A stretch of 36,698 nucleotides of DNA from Oscillospiraceae bacterium. GTDB taxonomy: Bacteria > Bacillota > Clostridia > Oscillospirales > Oscillospiraceae. The notes below the pieces were generated by a model. That model saw only the letters and a program-made list of their open reading frames with translations. It was not told where the DNA came from and did no database searches. A program made the translations under genes and the position numbers. The DNA is taken from assembly GCA_902785115.1 (NCBI GenBank), contig CACZXQ010000032.1, positions 1 to 36,698 of the forward strand, in the 5' to 3' direction. Below, piece after piece: positions 16,111 through 24,375 of this stretch (positions are counted from its first letter, which is position 1; the number at the start of each line of letters is the position of its first letter).

Positions 16111-17273
16111 GAATCATTCTATATGGCGGCACCTTCAACCCGCCCCACCTGGGGCATATCGCCGCCGCCAAAACCGTGAGCGAGCAGCTGCACCCCGATC
16201 TCTTCCTTGTGGTGCCGGACGCGGTGCCGCCCCATAAGGAGCTGGAGGAGGGAACACCCTCACTGGAGGCGCGGCTTCAGCTTTGCCGTCTCGCGTTCCG
16301 GGACATTCCCAACGTCGAAGTGCGGGATATGACCCTCGGCCGCTCAGGGCGCTGCTACAGCGCGGACACCGTGGCGGCTCTGCGTGAGCAGTACCCGGAC
16401 GGGGAGCTTGTTTTCCTGCTGGGGACGGATATGTTTCTCGGCTTTGAGAGCTGGTATCGCTATGAGTATCTGCTGCGCGAATGTGTGCTCGCGGTGCTGC
16501 CGCGGGAGGAGGACGAACGCCCGGCGCTGGAGGCGCAGGCAGAGAAGCTCAGAAGAGAGCATCAGGCCGCCGTTCTGATCCTGCCGCATGAGCCGTTGCC
16601 GCTGCACTCGCACATCATCCGCGAGCGCCTGAGAAGACGTCTTGGCTCGGATATGCTGGACGATGCGGTGTACAGTGAAATCATCCGCCGCCGCTATTAC
16701 GACGCCCGGCCGGAGCTGAGCTGGCTGCGGGAGAAGGCTTACGCCTATTTAAAGCCCAAGCGCATCGCCCATGTGGCCGGCTGCGAGAACGAGGCGGTGA
16801 TGCTTGCCGTCTACTGGGGCGAGGAGCCCGAAAAGGCCGCCGAGGCCGCGATCCTGCACGACATCGCAAAGAAATATAAGCTGGAAGAACAGTTGCAGAT
16901 TTCTGAAAAATATGGTATTATCAACGATCATACTGAGATTGCCTGTCCCAAAATCCTCCATGCGAAAACCGGCGCCGCGATGGCGCGGGATCTCTTCGGC
17001 GTGGACGATGCGGTGTATGAGGCCATCCGCTGGCATTGCACCGGCAAGCCCGACATGACGCTGTTCGAAAAAATCATCTGGCTTGCCGACTACATCGAGC
17101 CCACACGGGACTTCCCCGGCGTGGAGAAGATCCGGAAGCTCGCCTATGAGGACATCGACAAAGCCCTCGCCGTTTCGCTGGAGATGAGCCTTGCTTTTAT
17201 CCGCGAAGAGGGCGGAGAGCCCTATACCGATACCGTTAAGGCGTACCAATGGTACAGCCAAGAGATAGATTGA
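16107..17273 (+). CDS. nadD: NadD-YqeK fusion: nicotinate-nucleotide adenylyltransferase plus HD-domain Ap4A hydrolase
   Basis: One 388-residue protein carries two activities that are separate neighbouring genes in Bacillus. Residues 1 to about 195 are NadD, which adenylates nicotinate mononucleotide: the nucleotidyltransferase motif GGTFNPPHLGH is at 7-17 (His14, His17) and SHIIR at 168-172 is the ATP-phosphate motif. Residues about 215-388 are YqeK, an HD-domain symmetrical Ap4A hydrolase: a metal His in RIAHVAG, the HD pair in AAILHDIAKKY (about 251-252) and the WLADYIEPTRDFPGV segment. No stop or frameshift separates the halves. yhbY overlaps upstream by 4 bases and rsfS follows after 13 bases. 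Confidence 0.95.
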   Translation: MRIILYGGTFNPPHLGHIAAAKTVSEQLHPDLFLVVPDAVPPHKELEEGTPSLEARLQLCRLAFRDIPNVEVRDMTLGRSGRCYSADTVAALREQYPDGELVFLLGTDMFLGFESWYRYEYLLRECVLAVLPREEDERPALEAQAEKLRREHQAAVLILPHEPLPLHSHIIRERLRRRLGSDMLDDAVYSEIIRRRYYDARPELSWLREKAYAYLKPKRIAHVAGCENEAVMLAVYWGEEPEKAAEAAILHDIAKKYKLEEQLQISEKYGIINDHTEIACPKILHAKTGAAMARDLFGVDDAVYEAIRWHCTGKPDMTLFEKIIWLADYIEPTRDFPGVEKIRKLAYEDIDKALAVSLEMSLAFIREEGGEPYTDTVKAYQWYSQEID

Positions 17274-17286
17274 AGGAGGTACTACC

Positions 17287-17646
17287 ATGCTTACTCCCGA
17301 ACAAGTTGCCGCCATCGCCGCCCACGCCCTGAACGACAAAAAGGCCAGGGACGTGAAAATCCTCAAGACCGCGGAGCAGACCGTTCTGGCTGACTACTTC
17401 GTCATCTGCAACGGCACCTCCTCCACCCACATCAAGGCGCTGGTCGATGAGGTGGACAAGCAGCTCTCCGAAGCCGGTGAGCCGCCGATCCGCCGCGAAG
17501 GTCTGCGCTCGGACATCTGGGTGCTGATGGACTTCGGCTGCGTCATTGTCCATGTGTTCACCGACGAGGCCAGAAAGTTCTACAACCTCGAGCGCCTCTG
17601 GTCGGATTCCGAGGAGGTTCCCCTCTCAGCCCTATCCCGCCCCTGA
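17287..17646 (+). CDS. rsfS: Ribosome silencing factor RsfS
   Basis: RsfS (RsfA/YqeL) binds uL14 on the large subunit and blocks subunit joining when nutrients are short. The 119-residue protein has the family core: DYFVICNGTSSTHIKAL (about 37-53) and DIWVLMDFGCVIVHVF (about 76-91), ending NLERLWSD. A near-perfect AAGGAGGT ribosome site precedes the ATG. It closes the yhbY-nadD/yqeK-rsfS unit; a short hairpin at 17639-17656 overlaps its stop codon. Confidence 0.96.
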   Translation: MLTPEQVAAIAAHALNDKKARDVKILKTAEQTVLADYFVICNGTSSTHIKALVDEVDKQLSEAGEPPIRREGLRSDIWVLMDFGCVIVHVFTDEARKFYNLERLWSDSEEVPLSALSRP

Positions 17647-17656
17647 TTACAGGGGC
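17639..17656 (+). terminator. Possible terminator overlapping the rsfS stop
   Basis: A 7-bp perfect stem (17639-17645 with 17650-17656), loop ATTA, includes the stop codon. No T-tract follows, so termination may depend on the larger hairpins just downstream. Confidence 0.35.
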
Positions 17657-17663
17657 ATACCTT

Positions 17664-17803
17664 CAACAGCGAAGCGCGGTTTCGCTGTTGAGCTGCTCGC
17701 GCTTATCGCGCTCGGCTTGCGGGAGTCGCCTCGCTTGGTCGGCGCGAGTGCTCGCTCAGCTCGCATTAAGGTGTTTTTGAGGCGGCAGAGCTGCCTCAAA
17801 AAC
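17664..17803. repeat. Intergenic dispersed repeat, copy 1 (rsfS-leuS)
   Basis: After a perfect 10-bp hairpin (17664-17673 with 17681-17690) comes a segment related to 31158-31267: CTCGCGCTTATCGC at 17696, TTGGTCGGCG at 17735, and AGGTGTTTTTG at 17769. A 7-bp outer stem (17696-17702 with 17742-17748) is kept in both copies with a compensatory change. A second stem (17773-17783 with 17793-17803, 11 bp) closes the element. No coding potential is seen. Confidence 0.85.
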
Positions 17804-17889
17804 GATGGAAATTGCCTTCGGCACGCTTGATATCATATATGTGTATCAATATGCCAGGCGGGAAGTTAGAATGAGAGGATTTGATACCA

Positions 17890-20397
17890 ATGAAATACGA
17901 TTTTGCTGCCATTGAGAAAAAATGGCAGGATAAATGGGAAGAAGTCAAGCCCTACGCCGCCGTGACCGGCAGCCCCAAGCCCAAGTTCTACGGGCTCATT
18001 GAGTTTCCCTACCCCAGCGCCGCGGGTCTGCACGTCGGCCACCCGCGCCCCTTTACCGCGATCGACATCGTATCGCGCAAGAAGAGGATGGACGGCTACA
18101 ACGTGCTCTTCCCGATCGGCTATGACGCCTTCGGCCTGCCGACCGAGAACTTCGCCATCAAGAACCACATCCACCCCTCCATCGTCACCAAGGACAATAT
18201 CGCAAACTTTACCCGCCAGCTCAAGATGCTCGGCTACGGCTTTGACTGGGATCGCGTCGTGGACACCACCGACCCCGGCTACTACAAGTGGACGCAGTGG
18301 ATCTTCCTGCAGATGTTCAAGAAGGGGCTTGCCTACAAGACCACCATGCCCATCAACTGGTGCACGAGCTGCAAGTGCGGCCTTGCCAATGAGGAAGTGG
18401 TCGAGGGCGTGTGCGAGCGCTGCGGAAGCCCCGTCATCCGCAAGGAGAAGAGCCAGTGGATGCTGCGCATCACCAACTACGCCGACCGCCTGATCGACGA
18501 TCTGGACGATCTTGACTACATCGAGCGCGTCAAGGTGCAGCAGAAGAACTGGATCGGCCGCTCCTACGGCTGTGAGGTCACCTTCAAGACCAATACGCCG
18601 GACGATATTACCGTCTACACCACCCGTGCCGATACCCTGTTCGGCACCACCTATGTGGTTATTTCCCCCGAGCATCCGCTGCTCGACGCCTGGAAGGATC
18701 GCATCGCCAACTGGGGGGAGGTCGAAGCCTATCAGGAGGCCGCCTCCCGCAAGTCCGATTTTGAGCGCGGCGAGCTCAACAAAGACAAAACCGGCGTGCG
18801 CCTCGAGGGCATCGAGGTCATGAACCCCGTGACCCACAAGGTGCTGCCGATGTTCGTCTCCGACTACGTCCTCATGGGCTACGGCACCGGCATCGTCATG
18901 GGCGTTCCGGGTCACGATCAGCGCGACTGGGACTTCGCCACCAAGTTCGGCCTGCCGATCGTCGAAGTCGTCGCCGGCGGCGACGTGACAAAGGAAGCCT
19001 TTGTCGCCAAGGACGACAAGGCCATCATGGTCAACTCCGACTTCTTAAACGGCATGACCGTGAAGGAAGCCATCCCCGCCATGAAGAAATACGTCATTGA
19101 GCAGGGCTACGGCAAGGAGAAGGTCAACTACAAGCTGCGCGACTGGGTCTTCACCCGTCAGCGCTACTGGGGTGAGCCGATCCCGCTGGTCAACTGCCCC
19201 AAGTGCGGCTGGGTGCCGCTCGATGAGAGCGAGCTTCCGCTGCTGCTGCCGAACGTGGAGAGCTATGAGCCCACCGACGACGGCGAAAGCCCTCTGTCAA
19301 AGATGACCGACTGGGTCAACACTACCTGCCCCCACTGCGGCGGCCCCGCCAAACGCGAGACCGACACCATGCCCAACTGGGCAGGCTCCTGCTGGTACTA
19401 CCTGCGCTATATGGACCCGCACAACGACAAGGAGTTCGTTTCCAAGGAGGCTGAGGAGTACTGGGGACCCGTCGACTGGTATAACGGCGGCATGGAGCAC
19501 ACCACGCTGCATCTGCTCTACTCCCGCTTCTGGCACAAGTTCCTGTATGACATCGGTGCCGTGCACACCAAGGAGCCTTACGCCAAGCGTACCTCCCACG
19601 GCATGATCCTCGGCCGTAACCCGCACTATGTGGGCTACGCCAGGGACGAGGAGGAGAAGCAGACCTGGATTGCCAAGTACGGCAGTATGGCACAGCGTCC
19701 CTCTGTGAAGATGTCAAAGTCCCTGGGCAATGTGGTCAATCCTGACGATGTGGTCAAGGCCTACGGCGCGGACACCATGCGTGTCTACATCATGTTCATC
19801 GGTGACTTTGAGAAGACCGCCACCTGGTCGGACGAGGCCGTGAAGGGCTCCAAGCGCTTCCTCGACCGCGTGTGGAACCTGATGGATCTGACAAAGGACG
19901 ATTTCGCCGTCACGCCTGAGAACGAGGCCATCCTCCACAAGACCGTCAAGAAGGTTGGCGACGACATTGAAAACCTCAAGATGAACACCGCCATCGCCGC
20001 GCTCATGACCATGGTCAATGAATTCTACGCCAAGGGCTGCACCAAGGGCGACCTGGAGTACCTGCTGCTCCTGCTCAGCCCCTTTGCCCCGCACATCGTC
20101 GAAGAGATGTGGGAGCTCGAGGGCTTCGCCGCCAAGTACGGCAAGATGGCCATGCAGATGGATTGGCCGAAGTATGACGAGAGCAAGACCGTGGACGCCG
20201 TCAAGGAGATGGCCGTACAGGTCAACGGCAAGCTCCGCGCCACCATCAAGCTGCCCGTGGATTCCCCGGACGAGACGGTGATCGCCGCCGCCTGCGCCGA
20301 CGAAAAGGTCAAGCGCCAGATGGAGGGGATGCAGCTCGTCAAGACCATCGTGGTCAAAAACAAGCTCGTCAACCTCATCCTCAAACCCGCCAAGTGA
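17890..20397 (+). CDS. leuS: Leucyl-tRNA synthetase
   Basis: This 835-residue class I synthetase charges tRNA-Leu. The ATP site motifs are HVGH at 48-51 (in GLHVGHPRP) and KMSKS at 607-611. The CP1 editing domain, which removes mischarged norvaline and isoleucine, is present ([14 protein letters not shown] near 240). Zinc-ribbon cysteines occur in NWCTSCKCG...CERCG and in CPKCGW...CPHCGG. A TTG at 17881 could start three residues earlier, but the GAGAGG site (17873-17878) fits the ATG at 17890 better. No T-box leader is visible upstream; the gap is filled by a dispersed repeat. A TTGATA at 17827-17832 is a weak promoter candidate. Confidence 0.97.
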   Translation: MKYDFAAIEKKWQDKWEEVKPYAAVTGSPKPKFYGLIEFPYPSAAGLHVGHPRPFTAIDIVSRKKRMDGYNVLFPIGYDAFGLPTENFAIKNHIHPSIVTKDNIANFTRQLKMLGYGFDWDRVVDTTDPGYYKWTQWIFLQMFKKGLAYKTTMPINWCTSCKCGLANEEVVEGVCERCGSPVIRKEKSQWMLRITNYADRLIDDLDDLDYIERVKVQQKNWIGRSYGCEVTFKTNTPDDITVYTTRADTLFGTTYVVISPEHPLLDAWKDRIANWGEVEAYQEAASRKSDFERGELNKDKTGVRLEGIEVMNPVTHKVLPMFVSDYVLMGYGTGIVMGVPGHDQRDWDFATKFGLPIVEVVAGGDVTKEAFVAKDDKAIMVNSDFLNGMTVKEAIPAMKKYVIEQGYGKEKVNYKLRDWVFTRQRYWGEPIPLVNCPKCGWVPLDESELPLLLPNVESYEPTDDGESPLSKMTDWVNTTCPHCGGPAKRETDTMPNWAGSCWYYLRYMDPHNDKEFVSKEAEEYWGPVDWYNGGMEHTTLHLLYSRFWHKFLYDIGAVHTKEPYAKRTSHGMILGRNPHYVGYARDEEEKQTWIAKYGSMAQRPSVKMSKSLGNVVNPDDVVKAYGADTMRVYIMFIGDFEKTATWSDEAVKGSKRFLDRVWNLMDLTKDDFAVTPENEAILHKTVKKVGDDIENLKMNTAIAALMTMVNEFYAKGCTKGDLEYLLLLLSPFAPHIVEEMWELEGFAAKYGKMAMQMDWPKYDESKTVDAVKEMAVQVNGKLRATIKLPVDSPDETVIAAACADEKVKRQMEGMQLVKTIVVKNKLVNLILKPAK

Positions 20398-20403
20398 GAT
20401 GCG

Positions 20404-20440
20404 GGGGCAATTGGCGAAAAAGATTTTCGCCAATTGCCCC
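20404..20440 (+). terminator. Terminator of leuS
   Basis: A perfect 17-bp stem (20404-20420 with 20424-20440) with a 3-base loop, followed by GTTTAT, starts 7 bases after the leuS stop. Confidence 0.85.
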
Positions 20441-20447
20441 GTTTATC

Positions 20448-20476
20448 TTGACAAGAAGGGTCAAATCCGGTATAAT
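20448..20476 (+). promoter_or_regulatory. Consensus promoter of rpsU
   Basis: A perfect TTGACA (20448-20453), 17-base spacer and perfect TATAAT (20471-20476). This is the strongest promoter in the window, fitting a ribosomal protein gene. The leader of about 60 bases holds two short hairpins before the ribosome site GGAGGGAGGG. Confidence 0.9.
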
Positions 20477-20543
20477 ATCGCTGTTGAACAGCCAATGAAT
20501 TGGCCCTTGAACGTCGTGAGACGTGTTGGAGGGAGGGAAATAA

Positions 20544-20729
20544 ATGTCTGAAATCTACGTCAAAGAGAATGAGTCTCTGGACAATGCTCTGAAAAGATTC
20601 AAGCGCAGCTGCGCCAAGTCCGGCGTCCTGGCTGACCTGAGAAAGAAAGAGTACTATCAGAGCCCCAGCGTCAAACGCCGCAAGAAATCTGAGGCCGCTC
20701 GCAAGAACAAGAATAAGCGCTATTACTAA
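20544..20729 (+). CDS. rpsU: 30S ribosomal protein bS21
   Basis: This 61-residue, strongly basic protein has the bS21 signature: [20 protein letters not shown] at the N-terminus and [14 protein letters not shown] in the middle, ending in a lysine/arginine-rich tail. It sits near the anti-Shine-Dalgarno end of 16S rRNA. It is a single-gene transcript, with a consensus promoter and its own terminator (20738-20764). The usual yqeY or dnaG-rpoD partners are absent, so the gene is isolated here. Confidence 0.97.
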   Translation: MSEIYVKENESLDNALKRFKRSCAKSGVLADLRKKEYYQSPSVKRRKKSEAARKNKNKRYY

Positions 20730-20737
20730 GAAGCATC

Positions 20738-20764
20738 AAGGCAGCACCGAAAAGGTGCTGCCTT
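20738..20764 (+). terminator. Terminator of rpsU
   Basis: An 11-bp stem (20738-20748 with 20754-20764), loop GAAAA, with the T-run of the 3' arm continuing into TT. Confidence 0.85.
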
Positions 20765-20838
20765 TTGCAATTAGTTCTGGAATTGTAGGGAATTGTATGG
20801 TATCCTGAGCATAGAAACAGACAGAGGAGGGCAAGCCC

Positions 20839-21564
20839 TTGAAGCTGCTGCTGATCCGGCACGGAGACCCGGACTATGTGCATGACGATCTGACAGAGGT
20901 GGGCAAGCGCGAGGCCGCGCTGCTGGCCGAGCGGATCGCGCCGATGGATATTGCCGAATATTATGTTTCGCCGCTGGGCAGGGCGAAGGCCACCGCCGCG
21001 CCGACGCTCCAGAAGGCCGGGCGGACTGCCGTTGCGTGTGAATGGCTGCAGGAGTTTTCGCCGCGCATTATGCGCCCGGACAAGGATTTCCCCAAAATCG
21101 CCTGGGACTGGCTGCCCGAGGACTGGTTGCAGGACGAGCGCTTTCTGCTGCCGGATGCCTGGAAGGAGAACGAGATCTTTCAGGCCGGCGGCGTGGGCGC
21201 GGAGTATGACCGCGTGACCGCGGCCTTCGACGCGCTTTTGGCGCAGCACGGTTATGTGCGCGAGGGTCGCCGTTACCGGGTGGAGCGGGCAAATTCCGAT
21301 ATGCTGGCCTTCTTCTGCCACTTCGGCGTTACCTGCGTGCTGATGAGCCATCTTATGAACTGTTCACCCATGATCCTCTGGCACGGGCTGGTGACAACGC
21401 CGAGCTCGGTCACACTGATCCACAGTGAGGAACGCCGACCGGGGATCGCGTATTTCCGCGCCGCGCAGGTGGGGGATGTGTCCCACCTCTACGCTGCCGG
21501 GGAGCGGCCTTCCTTCGCCGCCCGCTTCTGTGAAGTGCATGGCAATGGGGATAGAGAAGATTAA
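20839..21564 (+). CDS. Histidine phosphatase family protein
   Basis: A 241-residue member of the phosphoglycerate-mutase-like superfamily. The phospho-acceptor motif LIRHGDPDY gives His8, and a later His161 in the FFCHFGVT segment fits the second catalytic histidine. The SPLGRAKATAAPTL stretch (near residue 44) is the conserved phosphate-pocket region. The start is TTG at 20839 with GAGGAGGG upstream. The substrate is unknown. The next gene, a broken AAA-ATPase/CYTH gene, starts 13 bases later, so the two were probably co-transcribed. Confidence 0.88.
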   Translation: MKLLLIRHGDPDYVHDDLTEVGKREAALLAERIAPMDIAEYYVSPLGRAKATAAPTLQKAGRTAVACEWLQEFSPRIMRPDKDFPKIAWDWLPEDWLQDERFLLPDAWKENEIFQAGGVGAEYDRVTAAFDALLAQHGYVREGRRYRVERANSDMLAFFCHFGVTCVLMSHLMNCSPMILWHGLVTTPSSVTLIHSEERRPGIAYFRAAQVGDVSHLYAAGERPSFAARFCEVHGNGDRED

Positions 21565-21577
21565 AGGAGAAAGAGAG

Positions 21578-22614
21578 ATGCAAATTCGCAAGATCGTCAT
21601 AACGGGCGGCCCCAGCGCGGGCAAGACCACGGGCTTAAGCTGGGTGCAGAACGCCTTTGCCAAGCTGGGCTACACGGTGCTCTTCATTCCCGAGACCGCC
21701 ACGGAGTTCATTTCCGGCGGCGTTGCGCCCTGGACCTGCGGCACGAATTTGAGCAGGCCGCCCGCACCATGCGCGCCGAGAAGATCCTCATCGTCTGCGA
21801 CCGCGGGGCGCTCGACAACAAGGCGTACATGAACGACGAGGAATTTGCGGAGGTTCTCGCCTCCGTCGGCAAGACCGAGCAGGAGCTGCTGGATCGCTAT
21901 GACGCGGTGTTCCACATGGTCACAGCCGCAAAAGGCGCTGAGCAGTTTTACACCAAGGAGAACAACAAGGTGCGCTATGAGAGCGTGCAGGAGGCTGTGG
22001 AGCTGGACGCACGGCTGGTGGCCTCCTGGGAAAAGCACCCTTACCTGCGGATTATCGACAACTCCGTGGACTTTAACCATAAGCTGAGAAACCTGATTGC
22101 GGAGATCCGCCTGGCACTCGGGGAGCCTGAGGCGTTGAGCATCGACCGGAAGTTCCTGGTGGAGTACCCGGATCTGGATTGGCTCGAAAAGCTGCCGGAC
22201 TGCCGCCGTATGGAGATCAGCCAGATGTACCTGCCCGCGAGAGAAGGGGAGGAACTGCGCATCCGCTGCCGCGAGGAAAACGGCAGCCGCATCTATTACA
22301 AGACCCTCAAGCGCCGCGTCAGTGAGTTTAAGCGCATCGAGATCGAGGAGCGCCTGACCCGGGGCGAATACCAGTCGCTGATGCTCAATGCCGAGCCCGG
22401 CGCGCAGCCCATGCGCAAGACGCGCTATTGTCTCAACTTCGAGGGGCAGTATTTTGAGATCGACCTTTATCCCTTCTGGAAGGATCAGGCGATTGTGGAG
22501 ATCGAGCTGAGCGACAAGGGCGATGAGATCCGTATGCCCGAAGGACTCAAGGTCATCCGCGAGGTGACCGGCGATCCTGTATACAAAAACGCCGCCCTGG
22601 CGAAACTGCATTGA
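21578..22614 (+). pseudogene. AAA ATPase-CYTH domain protein, frameshifted
   Basis: The ATG at 21578 follows AAAGGAGA. Frame 1 encodes a P-loop N-terminus (GGPSAGKTT, residues 10-18) up to GGVAPWTCGTN, near 21750. It then loses all similarity and stops at 21832. The continuation FEQAARTMRAEKILIVCDRG is in another frame from about 21748 to 22614. It contains the CDRGALDNKAY segment of the ATPase domain and a C-terminal CYTH-like domain (starting DRKFLVEYPD), a fold that binds phosphorylated or triphosphate ligands. From memory of this family, about 15 residues are missing between the halves; the lost length must be 3n+1 bases. Either the gene is inactivated by a small deletion or this is a sequence error. 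Re-initiation at the ATG at 21769 could make the C-terminal part alone. Confidence 0.75.
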
Positions 22615-22621
22615 TAAAACA

Positions 22622-22658
22622 TGGGTTTGTGAGAAAACTGTATTTTCTCACAAACCCA
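22622..22658 (+). terminator. Terminator after the AAA-CYTH gene
   Basis: A perfect 16-bp stem (22622-22637 with 22643-22658), loop CTGTA, is followed by GTTTTTGG, 7 bases after the stop. Confidence 0.85.
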
Positions 22659-22665
22659 GTTTTTG

Positions 22666-22818
22666 GTGCTTAGTATTTAGCCTTTAGCCGAAAAAATATA
22701 AACTTTTCAGCGTGTATTCAGATTTGTATATGCGTGTCGAAGTGAGGCAAAAACAGTTTTTTCTCCTTATTCTTTTTTATCGTCTATTCCTCTCGGTTTT
22801 CGTCTAAAAGCTAAGCAC
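22666..22818. repeat. AT-rich segment bounded by imperfect inverted repeats
   Basis: GTGCTTAG at 22666-22673 plus CCTTTAGCCGAAAA at 22681-22694 pair with TTTTCGTCTAAAAGCTAAGCAC at 22797-22818 (with a 7-base insertion on the left side). The interior is AT-rich with no open frame. It may be a worn MITE-like insertion between two terminators. Confidence 0.4.
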
Positions 22819-22834
22819 TAAAAGCTAACAACTC

Positions 22835-22869
22835 GGGGCTGTGAAAAAACGAAGTTTTTTCACAGCCCC
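22835..22869. terminator. Terminator of the DUF4830 gene (minus), probably bidirectional
   Basis: A perfect 16-bp stem (22835-22850 with 22854-22869), loop GAA, lies 5 bases past the minus-strand stop. A/T runs in both arms allow function on either strand. It shares the CTGTGAAAAA core with the hairpin at 1512-1545. Confidence 0.75.
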
Positions 22870-22873
22870 ATCC

Positions 22874-23302
22874 TCATTCAATTTTCAGCCCGTGCATGAA
22901 GCCGCCCAGGGCAGTGCTGTGCACATCGCCTGCAATCACACGGCGGCCCTGTATGTAGAGCGTGACCCAGACGGTCTGCGCGCTGTCGGGGTAGTTTGTG
23001 ACCAGATAGCTGTACTGCTCGCACCGCTCACCGAGATGGCGGGACAGATCGTAGCCCTGCGCCTTCTGCATCTGATTATATCCCTCCAGCACCTCACCGA
23101 GCTCCTGCGGCAAACGCACGCTCTTATGCTCTTCACTTTCGGCGTCCACCTCCCAGCCCAAAGACTCGAGAAACAGGATGCGCCCGGCCTGGGTGCTGTT
23201 GTCTGTCTTACTCAGGAAAACACGCAAACTTAGCAGCACAAGCAGAATCAGAGCCGCTGCCAGCACGATGCACAGCGCCTTTTTTTGCGTCATCCTCTTC
23301 AT
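22874..23302 (-). CDS. DUF4830 domain-containing membrane-anchored protein
   Basis: A 142-residue protein on the minus strand. A short basic N-terminus (KRMTQKKA) precedes one membrane helix (about 9-30), and the rest should lie outside the cell. The domain shows the DUF4830 pattern: ILFLESLGWEV, then LPQELGEVLEGYNQMQ, GYDL, a YSYLVTNYP strand, and the closing GDVHSTALGGFMHGL. The function of DUF4830 is unknown; the family is common in gut Clostridia. The start at 23302 is chosen because GGAG lies 6 bases upstream and the helix follows directly; an upstream extension would add non-conserved residues. The gene is divergent from the pseudouridine synthase gene, with about 150 bases between them. 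Confidence 0.85.
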   Translation of the reverse strand: MKRMTQKKALCIVLAAALILLVLLSLRVFLSKTDNSTQAGRILFLESLGWEVDAESEEHKSVRLPQELGEVLEGYNQMQKAQGYDLSRHLGERCEQYSYLVTNYPDSAQTVWVTLYIQGRRVIAGDVHSTALGGFMHGLKIE

Positions 23303-23394
23303 GGTTTTCTCCGTGGAAACCACCTCCCAAACCATGAATATGCGTCGCGGCAAACATTTATGACAAAAATTAGAGACAAAGTGACAATAAAAGG

Positions 23395-23422
23395 TTGCAA
23401 TTTGGTAAAAATGTGGTATTAT
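23395..23422 (+). promoter_or_regulatory. Promoter of the pseudouridine synthase gene
   Basis: TTGCAA (23395-23400), 16-base spacer, TATTAT (23417-23422). Confidence 0.6.
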
Positions 23423-23451
23423 GTTAATTACTGAAGATGGGAGGGAGAACA

Positions 23452-24162
23452 ATGGCGATGATGCGGCTTGACAAAATGCTTGCGGATCAGGGCCTCGCCT
23501 CCCGGAAGGAGCTGCGCGAGATCATCCGCGCCGGCCGCGTCACGGTGGACGGGCAGGTCGAGACCCGCCCTGAGCGCCGGCTTGACCCGGAGAGCGTCAG
23601 CATAGCGTTTGACGGCGCGCCGCTCGATTATCAGCGTTTTCACTATTACATGATGGACAAGCCCACGGGCGTTGTGACCGCCACGGAGGACAAACGCCAA
23701 CAGACCGTACTTGACCTGCTGCCGCCGGACTTAAAGCGCATGGGTATCTTTCCGGTCGGGAGGCTTGACAAGGACACCAGCGGGCTTTTGCTGCTCACGG
23801 ACGACGGAGAATTTGCCCATCGGGTGATTTCGCCAAAATCCTGCGTCAAAAAAAGGTATTATGCAGAGGTAGAGGGCGAAGCGGATGAAGAGGACGTGAT
23901 GGCCTTTTCCCAGGGAATCCTTTTAAAGGACGGAACACAGTGCCTGCCCGCCGCGCTGGAGCTTCTGGGCGGCGGGAAATGCGCCGTCACGGTGATGGAA
24001 GGAAAGTACCATCAGGTGCGCCGGATGCTGGCAAGCAGGGGGAAACCGGTGCTTACGCTGCGAAGACTCTCCATCGGCGGCCTGCGTTTGCCGGCGGATT
24101 TGGACCCCGGCGGCGTCCGGGAACTGACACAAGAAGATTTGTGCACTCTGTTCAATGTTTAA
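23452..24162 (+). CDS. Pseudouridine synthase, RsuA/RluB family
   Basis: A 236-residue enzyme that converts a uridine in rRNA to pseudouridine. An S4 RNA-binding domain (about 1-48: RLDKMLADQGLASRKELREI) precedes the catalytic domain. The catalytic Asp lies in GRLDKDTSGLLLLTDDG (about 104-120), and the KYHQVRRMLA segment near the C-terminus is the RsuA-family motif. The start at 23452 is preferred because the GGGAGGG ribosome site (23438-23444) is 7 bases upstream; the earlier in-frame ATG at 23437 overlaps this site. Whether the target is in 16S (RsuA) or 23S (RluB-like) rRNA cannot be settled. It is transcribed alone. Confidence 0.93.
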   Translation: MAMMRLDKMLADQGLASRKELREIIRAGRVTVDGQVETRPERRLDPESVSIAFDGAPLDYQRFHYYMMDKPTGVVTATEDKRQQTVLDLLPPDLKRMGIFPVGRLDKDTSGLLLLTDDGEFAHRVISPKSCVKKRYYAEVEGEADEEDVMAFSQGILLKDGTQCLPAALELLGGGKCAVTVMEGKYHQVRRMLASRGKPVLTLRRLSIGGLRLPADLDPGGVRELTQEDLCTLFNV

Positions 24163-24263
24163 AACATGGGTAAATCGTCAAAAAAACCCGGCGTTTTTCG
24201 GGAGATTTTGAGCGGATAGGAGACAAACATAAAAAAATTAACAAAAAAACACGGCGATTTCTA

Positions 24264-24292
24264 TTGAAAATCACAAAGTTTGGAGTTATTAT
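24264..24292 (+). promoter_or_regulatory. Promoter of the PucR/CdaR-type regulator gene
   Basis: TTGAAA (24264-24269), 17-base spacer, TATTAT (24287-24292), in an AT-rich gap of about 210 bases. Confidence 0.6.
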
Positions 24293-24375
24293 ATAGAAAG
24301 AAAATTGCGGGGGTATGTCAATTTCGCCAAGCCTTTCCTTGAAGCGCCCGACCGCAGGATACAGGAGGCATCCAT

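Noticed and set aside
17647-17889. T-box riboswitch before leuS
   Set aside because: No T-box consensus (AGGGTGGNACCGCG) or specifier hairpin is visible; the gap is filled by the dispersed repeat.
21740-21770. Programmed ribosomal frameshift in the AAA-CYTH gene
   Set aside because: No slippery heptamer or downstream pseudoknot is evident, and family residues appear to be missing at the junction, which favours a deletion.
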